Assembly (NCBI RefSeq): GCF_902502825.2
Contig: NZ_LR723670.1
Span: 3,530,501-3,594,500, forward strand
DNA length: 64,000 nucleotides
Reading direction: 5' to 3'
Origin: Pseudorhizobium flavum
GTDB taxonomy: Bacteria; Pseudomonadota; Alphaproteobacteria; Rhizobiales; Rhizobiaceae
In this document: in pieces, positions 45,181 through 54,200 of the stretch
How positions within the stretch are numbered: position 1 is the stretch's first letter
Layout of the letters: each line of letters starts with the position of its first letter
Position numbers and translations under genes: made by a program
The notes under the pieces: model-generated
The model's input: only the letters and a program-made list of their open reading frames with translations
Told to the model about the DNA's origin: nothing
The model's database searches: none

Positions 45181-46392
45181 TCAGCCGATCTTGCGCCTGA
45201 CCCGTGTCAGCATCGGCGCATATTCGACCAGGAAAAGACCGAAGGCCAGCAGCCAACTCGCACCCGAGATTACGTACAGCAGCCGGGCATGGTCCGGGAG
45301 GAAATCCGCTATCGGTCGGACAATGGCTGCGAGCACAATCGCAACATAGATGATCGAGGTCGTGCGGGATGCGGTCAACACGCGGCCGGTGTGCCCACGG
45401 GTGGCACGGGTCATCACGGCAAGCATCATCGAGGTCACGGTACCGACCGTCAGAACATGCAGGGCAGCGGTCGGCGAAACCACGCCGAGAGCCGCGACGG
45501 CAATACCGAGAAACCCGAGCGGCACGAAGAGATAAGCCACGTGCAGAACCGTGACCAGATGCTCATCCAGCGTGGTCCAGCCACGCCAGCGCGTCAGCCG
45601 CGCTGCATGAAGCATGAAAGCGGCACAGGTCAAAGCGGCAACGATCCATCCTTCCGCAAGAAGCACCCAGGCGGCGAGTGCGGCAACTCCGGTAAGAATC
45701 GCCACGCTGTCAAAGCGGCTGTAGGGGGCCGGGAAGTCCGTGCGACCGACCTTGTTGATCCAGTTCCGGGTGAAGCTTGGGATGATGCGCCCACCGATGA
45801 TCATCACCAGTACGACATAGGCGGAGACCGCAAGCTTGATCGCGATATCGGGATGGCCACCCTGCATCACCTGGAGATGAAACAGGATATTGCCGGAGGT
45901 GAGGGCGAGCAGTCCCCCCATGACCTTCAGGTCCTTCCACTTCCGGCCAGCGACGACCTCCCGCACACAGATCAGCAACAAGGTCGGCAGAAACAGGCTG
46001 TCTATGGCGGCCACCGTTCCCGTGGCGATGTTCGGAATCAGGAATACAAGCCGCCCGACCAACCACAATGCAAACAGCCAGAACAGCGGCCAGCTGGACA
46101 CCGGCAGCCTGCCCGTCCAATTCGGCACCGCCGTCAGAAGAAAGCCGGCGAGCACGGCGGAGGAATAGCCGAACAGCATTTCATGCGCATGCCAATGGGC
46201 AGGGCCATAATCCTCGGCGACCGGTAGAAGGCCCGTCAGGCTTGCGATCCAAAGAGCCATGGTGACGACGGCCCACACGGCCGCGCCGAGAAAGAACGGC
46301 CGGAACCCATAAGAAAAAAGCACTGGCGCGCTCTGCGACAGCCCCCTCGGAATGCCGCCCTTTCGGGCTTGTTCTGCGGAACCTAAGGCCAT
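45181..46392 (-). CDS. nnrS: NnrS family haem-copper membrane protein
   Basis: A 403-aa protein with about 12 helices and the NnrS signature HAHEMLFGYSSAVLAGF near residue 75, whose histidines bind haem and copper in characterised relatives. NnrS relieves nitrosative stress, probably by limiting iron-NO damage, and is often NnrR-controlled. ATG 46392 follows AAGGAGAG 7 nt away; the longer 432-codon frame crosses the regulatory box. It diverges from nirK and shares its control region. Confidence 0.9.
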   Translation of the reverse strand: MALGSAEQARKGGIPRGLSQSAPVLFSYGFRPFFLGAAVWAVVTMALWIASLTGLLPVAEDYGPAHWHAHEMLFGYSSAVLAGFLLTAVPNWTGRLPVSSWPLFWLFALWLVGRLVFLIPNIATGTVAAIDSLFLPTLLLICVREVVAGRKWKDLKVMGGLLALTSGNILFHLQVMQGGHPDIAIKLAVSAYVVLVMIIGGRIIPSFTRNWINKVGRTDFPAPYSRFDSVAILTGVAALAAWVLLAEGWIVAALTCAAFMLHAARLTRWRGWTTLDEHLVTVLHVAYLFVPLGFLGIAVAALGVVSPTAALHVLTVGTVTSMMLAVMTRATRGHTGRVLTASRTTSIIYVAIVLAAIVRPIADFLPDHARLLYVISGASWLLAFGLFLVEYAPMLTRVRRKIG

Positions 46393-46448
46393 GAATACTC
46401 TCCTTCTGTATCTTGATCTTTGTCTATTCCGGGAGAGCAGAAGGGTCT

Positions 46449-46462
46449 TTGCGAATGCGCAA
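46449..46462. promoter_or_regulatory. Perfectly symmetric NnrR-type box between nnrS and nirK
   Basis: TTGCGAATGCGCAA has fully symmetric five-base arms (TTGCG / CGCAA) around a 4-bp spacer, the best such site in the window. Its centre is 63 bp before the nnrS ATG and about 120 bp before nirK. A second, poorer TTG-N8-CAA match lies at 46482-46495, closer to nirK. Confidence 0.82.
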
Positions 46463-46575
46463 TGAAAATCGCTCGCCAAATTTGTCTTGGCTCAAAGATG
46501 CTATTGCGAACCAATACTAGTTTCCGTGACCAGAGAGACGGAGATGGCTCCGCCACTCAGTCTAGGAGAAAGACG

Positions 46576-47706
46576 ATGACACAGTTCAATTTGACCAGAC
46601 GTTCGATGTTGGCCGGTGCTGCCATTGCCGGCGCCATTGGTCCGCTCGTCCAGGCCTCGTTCGCCAGGGCGAATGAGGAAGTCGCCCCCATCACCACCCC
46701 GACGGATCTGTCTGCGCTGAAGCGCGTCAAGGTCGACCTGGTAAAGCCCCCATTCGTTCATGCCCACACCCAGAAGGCCGATGGCCCGCCGAAGATCGTC
46801 GAATTCACAATGACGATCCAGGAAAAGAAGATGGTCATCGACGACCAGGGCACCGAACTTCACGCCATGACGTTTGACGGTTCTGTCCCTGGTCCGATGA
46901 TGGTGGTTCACCAGGACGACTACGTCGAGCTGACGCTGATCAACCCGGAAACGAACGAACTGCAACATAACATCGACTTCCACTCGGCAACGGGTGCGCT
47001 GGGCGGTGGAGCGCTGACGATCGTCAACCCCGGCGAGAAGGCTGTGTTGCGCTTCAAGGCCACCAAGGCAGGTGTCTTCGTCTACCATTGCGCACCTCCC
47101 GGGATGGTTCCGTGGCACGTTACCTCGGGCATGAACGGCGCGATCATGGTATTGCCGCGCGAAGGCCTGACGGACGGCCACGGCAAGGAACTGGTCTACG
47201 ACAAGATCTACTATGTCGGCGAACAGGACTTCTACGTGCCGCGCGACGAGGCGGGCAACTTCAAGAAGTATGACAGCGTGGGCGAATCCTATGCCGACAC
47301 TCTGGAAGTCATGCGGACCCTGACACCCACGCACATCGTCTTCAACGGCGCCGTCGGTGCCTTGACGGGCGAGAACGCCATGACCGCCGCTGTCGGCGAA
47401 AAGGTGTTGATCGTCCATTCGCAGGCAAACCGCGACACCCGTCCGCACCTGATCGGCGGCCATGGCGACTATGTCTGGGCAACCGGCAAGTTCCGCAACC
47501 CTCCGGATCTGGACCAGGAGACCTGGTTCATCCCTGGTGGCACCGCCGGCGCAGCCTTCTACACCTTCGAGCAGCCGGGCATCTACGCCTACGTGAACCA
47601 CAACCTGATCGAGGCTTTCGAACTCGGCGCCGCGGCACACTTCAAGGTGACCGGCGACTGGAACGACGACCTGATGACGGCCATCGTTTCGCCGACCGGA
47701 AGCTGA
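46576..47706 (+). CDS. nirK: Copper-containing nitrite reductase NirK
   Basis: A 376-aa periplasmic enzyme reducing nitrite to NO. All metal ligands are present with the expected spacing: type 1 copper H131, C172, H181 and M186; type 2 copper H136, H171 and H342. The N-terminus ([16 protein letters not shown]) carries twin arginines, indicating Tat export of the folded protein. AGGAGAA precedes ATG 46576; the longer frame from 46420 crosses the promoter. nirV follows in the same direction after a hairpin. Confidence 0.96.
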   Translation: MTQFNLTRRSMLAGAAIAGAIGPLVQASFARANEEVAPITTPTDLSALKRVKVDLVKPPFVHAHTQKADGPPKIVEFTMTIQEKKMVIDDQGTELHAMTFDGSVPGPMMVVHQDDYVELTLINPETNELQHNIDFHSATGALGGGALTIVNPGEKAVLRFKATKAGVFVYHCAPPGMVPWHVTSGMNGAIMVLPREGLTDGHGKELVYDKIYYVGEQDFYVPRDEAGNFKKYDSVGESYADTLEVMRTLTPTHIVFNGAVGALTGENAMTAAVGEKVLIVHSQANRDTRPHLIGGHGDYVWATGKFRNPPDLDQETWFIPGGTAGAAFYTFEQPGIYAYVNHNLIEAFELGAAAHFKVTGDWNDDLMTAIVSPTGS

Positions 47707-47717
47707 TCGACAACCGG

Positions 47718-47740
47718 AGGCGCGGGTTCGCCCGCGCCTT
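47718..47740 (+). other. Hairpin between nirK and nirV
   Basis: An 8-bp perfect GC stem (GGCGCGGG / CCCGCGCC) with a stable TTCG loop, bordered by an A-T pair, begins 11 bp after the nirK stop. Only two T residues follow, so partial termination or nirK mRNA protection is likelier than full termination. Confidence 0.6.
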
Positions 47741-47798
47741 CAAACCTCATATGACATGTTGACGGGCCACTGCCCGAAGTTCGCCCAAGGAGGCGATC

Positions 47799-48707
47799 AT
47801 GTCCGCCGCAGCAAGCAAGACCGCTTTCTCACTCTTCCAGACCGCCCTTCCACTGGCCTTAATTTCGGCTCTCGGCATCGGCATTGCTCACCAGGCTGGG
47901 TTCTTCGCGGCCGCTCCGTCCACGGCTGCGCTCTACCAGCCACAGACTGTGGTCATCCCGCCCCGTACCTTCCAGTATCGGACAGACGGGGAGTACGTAC
48001 GGGGAGTTAACCCGATCGACGCTCCGAAATCGACTGTCACGCGTACAGATGCACTCACCATCATGAAGTATCAGGTGACGCTGTCGGAATACGACGCTTG
48101 CGTCATGGAAGGCGCCTGCGCGCCTGCGGCACATCCGAGCACATCCGACACGAACCTTCCCGTCACCGGCGTCAACTACGAAGACGCCCAGGCGTATGCG
48201 CGCTGGCTTTCGGAAAAGACCGGCGAATATTGGACCTTGCCATCCGATCAGGACCTGGCGTTTGCCGCCGGCAAGAGCTTTCCCGACGATGCCTCCGGGC
48301 TCGATCCAGACAACAAGAATCCGGCCCTGAAATGGATCGCCGACTACGAACGTGAAGCCGCGTCGCGATCAAAGCGGAATCCGGCACCGCAGCCTATCGG
48401 CAGCTTCGGGGAAAACGAATTCGGCCTTGCCGATTTCGGTGGAAACGTCTGGGAGTGGACAAGCACCTGCCACAGACGGGTCAACCTCTATGACAACGGG
48501 AGCCAGAAGGGCGTGGAGACCATCTGCGGCGTCAACGTGGCCGTCGGACCACATCGTTCGCCGACCAGCAGCTTCATCCGCGACCCTCGCGGCGGCGGTT
48601 GTTCGGTGGGGACGCCGCCGGACAATCTGGGCTTCCGGCTGGTGAAGTCGGCGGCGTGGTATGCCCCGGTCCTGCAGATGGTTCGCGCGAAGGGCCTGGC
48701 AGGTTAG
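47799..48707 (+). CDS. nirV: NirV, formylglycine-generating-enzyme-like protein
   Basis: A 302-aa protein with an N-terminal membrane helix or signal (about residues 10-33) and an SUMF1/FGE-sulfatase domain: MKYQVTLSEYDACVMEGAC near 90, VTGVNYEDAQAYARWLSEKTG near 125, and NEFGLADFGGNVWEWTSTC near 205. NirV accompanies nirK in many denitrifiers; its function is unknown, and the fold need not imply formylglycine formation. AGGAGG stands 5 nt before the ATG. The nnrR gene follows 79 bp later. Confidence 0.9.
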   Translation: MSAAASKTAFSLFQTALPLALISALGIGIAHQAGFFAAAPSTAALYQPQTVVIPPRTFQYRTDGEYVRGVNPIDAPKSTVTRTDALTIMKYQVTLSEYDACVMEGACAPAAHPSTSDTNLPVTGVNYEDAQAYARWLSEKTGEYWTLPSDQDLAFAAGKSFPDDASGLDPDNKNPALKWIADYEREAASRSKRNPAPQPIGSFGENEFGLADFGGNVWEWTSTCHRRVNLYDNGSQKGVETICGVNVAVGPHRSPTSSFIRDPRGGGCSVGTPPDNLGFRLVKSAAWYAPVLQMVRAKGLAG

Positions 48708-48786
48708 TCGGGCGCCGTCTGGCCTCGCCTCTTCCGACAGCGGCAGTGATCATGTATCCTGCACCGCGATATCGGAGAGTGACAGA

Positions 48787-49482
48787 GTGAAGATCGACAA
48801 GAGCCTGGTCCGGGCATTCCCGCTGTTCGAAAAGATGAGCGACGAAAGCCTGGAGAAGCTGCTGGCGCATTCCACCTCGCGGCGCGTCCCACCCGGCGAA
48901 GCCGTTTTCGAGCAAGGGGCAGCGGCGACGCATTTCTTCCTGCTTCTCCATGGACGCCTCAAGGTCACGCAGGTGACAGCGAGCGGCCAGCAGATCATCG
49001 TCCGCGTAGTCCACCCCGGGGATCTCTTCGGTTTCGCGAAGGCGCTGCAGCGAGCAGACTACCCGGGAACGGCGATTGCCGCCGCTGAAAGCGTTGCACT
49101 CAGTTGGCCGACGCATCTCTGGCCAGAGTTCATCGACCACCATCCCCGCCTTGCCGTCTCGGCAATGCACACGATCGGTCAGCGTCTCGAGGAGGCCCAT
49201 ACCCGAATTCGTGAGATGTCGACCGAGGAAGTGGAGCGGCGCGTCGCCCACGCGGTGCTCCGTCTGACGAAGCAGGCTGGCAAGGCCGAGGGCTCAGGCG
49301 TAAGGATCGACTTCCCGATTTCGCGCCAGGACATCGCCGAGATGACGGGAACGACGCTCCATACCGTTTCACGGATCCTAAGCGCCTGGGAAAGCAAGGG
49401 GCTTGTGGAAGGCGGGCGCCAGAAGCTCCTCGTCCGCGATATCAAGGGCCTATCGGACTTGGCTGAGACTGCCAAGGATTAG
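48787..49482 (+). CDS. nnrR: NnrR, Crp/Fnr-family NO-responsive regulator
   Basis: A 231-aa transcription factor with an N-terminal cyclic-nucleotide-binding-like domain (about residues 15-120) and a C-terminal winged helix (ISRQDIAEMTGTTLHTVSRI near 178-197). It contains no cysteine, so it cannot carry the FNR iron-sulfur cluster, fitting the NnrR/DNR branch that activates nir and nor genes upon NO. The recognition helix has histidine where FNR has glutamate, which may suit the TTGCG half-sites seen nearby. I start at GTG 48787 (GGAG 9 nt upstream); the longer frame is not homologous. Confidence 0.9.
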   Translation: MKIDKSLVRAFPLFEKMSDESLEKLLAHSTSRRVPPGEAVFEQGAAATHFFLLLHGRLKVTQVTASGQQIIVRVVHPGDLFGFAKALQRADYPGTAIAAAESVALSWPTHLWPEFIDHHPRLAVSAMHTIGQRLEEAHTRIREMSTEEVERRVAHAVLRLTKQAGKAEGSGVRIDFPISRQDIAEMTGTTLHTVSRILSAWESKGLVEGGRQKLLVRDIKGLSDLAETAKD

Positions 49483-49510
49483 GTCTGAACCGAGGCCGCG
49501 GACGCCGCGG

Positions 49511-51241
49511 TCACATTGTCCCGTTTCTTTGAAGCGGAGCGTGGCCGGATGCCGTAGCGTCCCTGCTGATCGCCATGGATATCGCCTGTCCCAACTGCTC
49601 TTGCGTAAACGGCTTGACGAGCCGCGACAGGGCTCCGACCGATGCGCCATCCGGAAGCTCGGCATAGCCGGATGCCAAAATGATTGGCTGTCCCGGATTG
49701 GCGCTAAGCAACGAGCGGGCAAGATCGGCTCCCGACATTCCGGGCATGGCGTGGTCGGTGATAACCAGATCGAAACTCTGCCCTGAGTTCACGATTTCCA
49801 GGGCCGCCTGTCCGGAATTGGCTTCCGTGACCCTGTGGCCAAGGTCTTCCAGCATGTCGACCGTGCCCATGCAGACAAGGACATCGTCGTCCACCACCAG
49901 TATCCGCAGGGAGACGGCAGCCTCGGCCTCCGTGGAAGCGCTCCAAGCAGATTGCTCCCCGGCCTGCTCGGAAACGTCATCCTTGGCGACGGGCAGCCAA
50001 AGCTCTGCCGTGGTCCCTTCGCCAGGGGTGCTGTGAAGCTGCAGAATTCCCCCTGACTGGGCAGCCAGCCCGTGGACCATCGAGAGTCCGAGACCCGTTC
50101 CCTTGCCGAGCCCCTTGGTGGTGAAGAAGGGCTCGGCCGCACGCGCAAGCGTCTCTTCGTCCATACCCGAACCGGTATCGGCAACCCGCACCCGCAGATA
50201 ACGTCCGGCCGACAGCCCTGGCGGGAGATCGTGATCGCCGGGAATGGTTTCTTCGGCGTCGATCGAGATGACGCCTTCCTGCTGGATTGCATCGCGGGCG
50301 TTGACGGCAAGGTTGAGGATCGCCAGCTCGAGCTGGTTGGCATCCACGAGGGCCAGAGGCAGTTCACTTGGCAGCCGGTTCTCGAGCCGGATGGTCGGTC
50401 CCACCGCCCGTTGCAGCAGCCCTTCGATGCTGCCGAGGAGTTGCACGAGATCGACGGCCTGAGGCTTGAGCTCCTGCCGGCGTGCGAAGGCAAGCAGGCG
50501 CTGGGTCAGTGCCGCGCCACGTTCGGCAGCCTGGACCGCATTGTCGAGCAACCGAAGGTTCTTCTCCTCGGGCGGGATGCGTTTGCGCAAAAGGCTGAGG
50601 CTGCCAAGCGCTGCCATCAGCAGATTGTTGAAATCATGGGCGACCCCACCAGTGAGTTGTCCGATTGTATCCAGCTTCTGGGCCTCGAAGAGTTGCGCCA
50701 TCGCCTCCTCCCGCTCCCGGGTACGAAGCTCGATCCGGTTTTCCAGTTCCTCGTTGAGGGTCTGCAGCTGCTGATAGGACGTCTCGAGTTCGGCTGTCCG
50801 CTCCTGAACCCTGCGCTCAAGGTCCGCATTCAGCCGCTCCAGCTCCCGGGTTTTCCGATAGAGTTCCACGAAGACCCGCACCTTGGCACGCAGGACTTCC
50901 GGGACAATCGGGACGGACACATAATCGACCGCGCCGGCCGCGTAGCCCCGCAGGCGGTCGGGTTCGGTCATCATCACAGCCGATACGAAGATCACTGGGG
51001 TCTTCTCGAAACGAGGGTGGGCGCGGATCAGCTCCACGAGCTCGAATCCATCCTGCTCGGGCATGCAGACATCGACCAGAATCACGGCGACATCTGTGCG
51101 GAGAAGATGTTCCAGCGCCTCCCGCGCCGACTGAGCCACGAGCAGGTTTTCGCCAAGCTCCTGGAGGATTACCTCGTAGCTCAAGAGCTTGGCGGGCTGG
51201 TCGTCCACGAGCAGAATGTTGACGGGATCAGGCATGGTCAT
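49511..51241 (-). CDS. Hybrid histidine kinase: receiver - coiled coil - kinase - receiver, soluble
   Basis: A 576-aa cytoplasmic protein without membrane helices. Order: receiver domain (about residues 5-125, ILLVDDQPAK with the phospho-aspartate in LVDVCMPEQDG), a long coiled coil (about 130-190), a HisKA-type domain with H202 in GGVAHDFNNLL, an ATPase domain (NAVNARDAI-like N-box as NLAVNARDAI, then DTGSGMD and GKGTGLGLSMV), and a second receiver (about 455-570, ILVVDDDVLV, ITDHAMPGMSG). It begins 1 bp after the stop of the poly-HAMP kinase (TGAGATG), so the two are translated together and its first receiver may take phosphate from that kinase. Confidence 0.88.
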   Translation of the reverse strand: MTMPDPVNILLVDDQPAKLLSYEVILQELGENLLVAQSAREALEHLLRTDVAVILVDVCMPEQDGFELVELIRAHPRFEKTPVIFVSAVMMTEPDRLRGYAAGAVDYVSVPIVPEVLRAKVRVFVELYRKTRELERLNADLERRVQERTAELETSYQQLQTLNEELENRIELRTREREEAMAQLFEAQKLDTIGQLTGGVAHDFNNLLMAALGSLSLLRKRIPPEEKNLRLLDNAVQAAERGAALTQRLLAFARRQELKPQAVDLVQLLGSIEGLLQRAVGPTIRLENRLPSELPLALVDANQLELAILNLAVNARDAIQQEGVISIDAEETIPGDHDLPPGLSAGRYLRVRVADTGSGMDEETLARAAEPFFTTKGLGKGTGLGLSMVHGLAAQSGGILQLHSTPGEGTTAELWLPVAKDDVSEQAGEQSAWSASTEAEAAVSLRILVVDDDVLVCMGTVDMLEDLGHRVTEANSGQAALEIVNSGQSFDLVITDHAMPGMSGADLARSLLSANPGQPIILASGYAELPDGASVGALSRLVKPFTQEQLGQAISMAISRDATASGHAPLQRNGTM

Positions 51242-51242
51242 C

Positions 51243-54200
51243 TCACTCGTGGAGCCACATGCGCAGTGCCGAAAGCAGCTCCTGCGTATTAACCGGCTTG
51301 GCAAGGTAATCCGAAGCGCCCGCCTCCAGGCATTTCTCACGGTCGCCCTTCATCGCCTTGGCCGTCAGCGCGATGATCGGCAGGCGGCTGTGACGTTCGT
51401 CCTTACGGATTACCTGCATTGTCTCATATCCGTCCATGCCCGGCATCATGATATCCATGAGAACCAGCGAAATATCGGACTGGGCGTTGATGATCTCGAT
51501 CGCTTCACTTCCCGTGGTTGCCGTCAGTACCTTCATGCTGCGCCGTTCCAGAACGCTGCTCAAGGCGAAGATGTTTCGCGCGTCGTCATCGACGAGCAGC
51601 ACCGTCTTGCCGGCAAGCTCCACGTCCGAACTATGCAGCTTTTCGAGCATGTCCTGCTTGGCAGGTGGCATGTCAGCGATCACCCGGTGCAGGAAGAGGG
51701 AGGTCTCGTCAAGCAGACGTTCCGGCGATTCAACCCCCTTCACCACCACGCTCCGCGCCATGGTCTGCAGTCGGGCACTTTCGGCCGGAGAGAGATCGCG
51801 TCCCGTGAACACGACAACGGGCACATCCGTCATCCTCACATCTTCAGAGATCCTCTCCAGCACCTCAAACCCCGACATGTCGGGCAGTGACAGGTCGAGG
51901 ACGACGCAGTCGACTGGCTCGTTCTCCAGTATTTGAAGCGCCTCCGACCCGGTACCGACACTGGTTATATCGATATCGCTGTGACCGAGCAGGGCGGTGA
52001 TGCTGAAGCGTTCGTTTTCGTCATCCTCGACGAGCAGGAGACGCTTCCGGCTGGTTTCCGAGAAGCTCTTCAATCGCGAAAAGACTTCTCCTAGCCCGTC
52101 GCTGGTCGCCGGCTTGTGCGTGAAGGCGAAGGCCCCACGCGTGAGGCCATGCTGGCGGTCTTCGTCCACGCTGATGATCTGTACCGGGATGTGGCGGGTC
52201 TCAGGGCTCTGCTTCAATTGGCTGAGAACAGTCCAGCCGAGCATGTCGGGGAGGCAGATATCGAGCGATATGGCAGTCGGACGATAATCCCGGGCCAGCG
52301 TCAGCGCATCCGTGCCGCGGCCGGCGATCAACACCTTGAAGCCCTTGTCGCGTGCAGCATCCCGCAGCAAAGAAGCATATCCGGGGTCATCTTCGACGAC
52401 CAGCAGGATGGCGTCGCGACCACTGATCTCGTAGCGATCGTCGTCGGGCACTTCACTGACGCTTGTGGGCCGGCGAGGAAGGCCGTGATTGTGGCTCTTC
52501 ATCCCGCCCGTGGTGCTACGGACCGGCTGCGTCGCCGCCCCGACGAATGTCAGCGGAAGGTAGAGCGTGAATGTGCTCCCCTCGCCTGGGGTGCTGGAAA
52601 GCTGGATCTCACCGCCCAGAAGGTTGGCAAGTTCGCGACTGATTGCCAGTCCCAGTCCGGTCCCGCCATAGTTCCTGCTCGTCGAGGCATCCGCCTGCTG
52701 GAATGCCTCGAAGATGATCTTCTGCTTCTCGACCGGAATGCCGATGCCGGTATCGGAAACATGGAAGGCAATGACGGCTGGTGCGTTCTTGAGGGAAGGG
52801 CGGCTCTCACTCCATCCACTTGCTGCCGTTTCAACTCTTAACTGGACACCGCCCTCGGAGGTGAACTTGAACGCGTTCGACAGGAGGTTCTTAAGTATCT
52901 GCTGCAACCGCTTGGCATCGGTGATCAGAGTGCGGGGCAGGCTGTCATCCAGGTCGACCGCGAAGGTAAGTGCACGGGATTCCGCCTCGTGCCGGAATGG
53001 CCGCGCCATCACTTCGAGAAGATTGCCGAGGGCGAGCTCCTCGGCTTCGACGGAGACCGTTCCTGACTCGATCTTCGACAGGTCCAGGATATCGCTGATA
53101 AGATTGAGAAGGTCGGTGCCCGCACCATGGATCGTCTTCGCGAATTCAACTTGCTTGGACGATAGGTTTCCATCGGGGTTCTCCCCGAGCTGCTGCCCGA
53201 GGATCAGGATCGAATTGAGTGGCGTCCTTAGTTCGTGCGACATATTGGCCAGGAATTCGGACTTGTATTTCGAGGTGAGCGCCAGTTCCGTCGCCTTCTC
53301 CTCGAGAGCCCGTCTTGCCTGCTCGATCTCCTGGTTCTTCGCCTCCACCTCCACATTGCGTTCTTCCAGCTGCTGGGCCTTCTGCTCCAGCTGCTCGTTG
53401 GTCTGCTGCAGTTCGCTCTGCTGCGTTTGAAGTTCCGCCGCGAGTTGCTGCGACTGCTGCAGCAAGGCTTCGGTCTGCATCGTCGCTTCGATCGAGTTCA
53501 GCAGGATTCCCATGGACGATGTGAGCTGTTCCAGGAAGGAAAGCTGCAGCTCGGTGAAGTTCGCGACCGAGGTCAGCTCAACCACGGCCTTGACCTGTCC
53601 CTCGAAGAGGATCGGCAGGACGATTGCACTGCGCGGCAGGGCCGAGAAGGTTCCCGAGCCTATCGGCACGACATTGTCCGGCATGTCGCTGATCAGGATC
53701 TGCCGGCCATCACGCGCGCACTGGCCGATCAAACCCTCGCCGAGCTGCATCCTGCGCGGATGCGATTGGCCAACGCCGTCCGCATAGGTCGCAAGCAGCA
53801 CCAGTGCCGGTTCGTCGACCTCCTGCTTCACTTGATAGACGACGCCCTGATGTGCGCTCACCAGCGGCGCCAGCTCCCGCAGCAGCGTCTGGCCCACGAG
53901 AGCAAGTTCCCGCTGGCCCTGCAGCGTGGTGGTCAGGCGGGCGAGATTGGTCTTCAGCCAGTCCTGGTCGGTATTCTGCTCTGTGGTAAGTCGAAGATTA
54001 CCGATCATCGTATTGATATTGTCCTTGAGCTCAGCCACTTCTCCCCGTGCCTGGACCTGGATGGACCGCGTCAGATCACCCTTCGTCACCGCCGTGGCAA
54101 CCTCGGCGATGGCGCGCACCTGGGTTGTCAGGTTCGCGGCCAGAAGGTTTACGTTGCCGGTGAGATCTTTCCAGATACCAGCCGTTCCCGGGACTCTCGC

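Noticed and set aside
46420..46575. Upstream extension of nirK to 46420
   Set aside because: It would run through the symmetric regulatory box and lacks an export signal; ATG 46576 has a Shine-Dalgarno and a twin-arginine signal.
48661..48786. Upstream extension of nnrR into nirV
   Set aside because: The added residues are not like any Crp/Fnr protein, and GTG 48787 gives the family length.
49495..49509. CCGCGG-ACG-CCGCGG inverted repeat between nnrR and the hybrid kinase gene
   Set aside because: Only 6 bp per arm and no T-tract; too weak to call a terminator.
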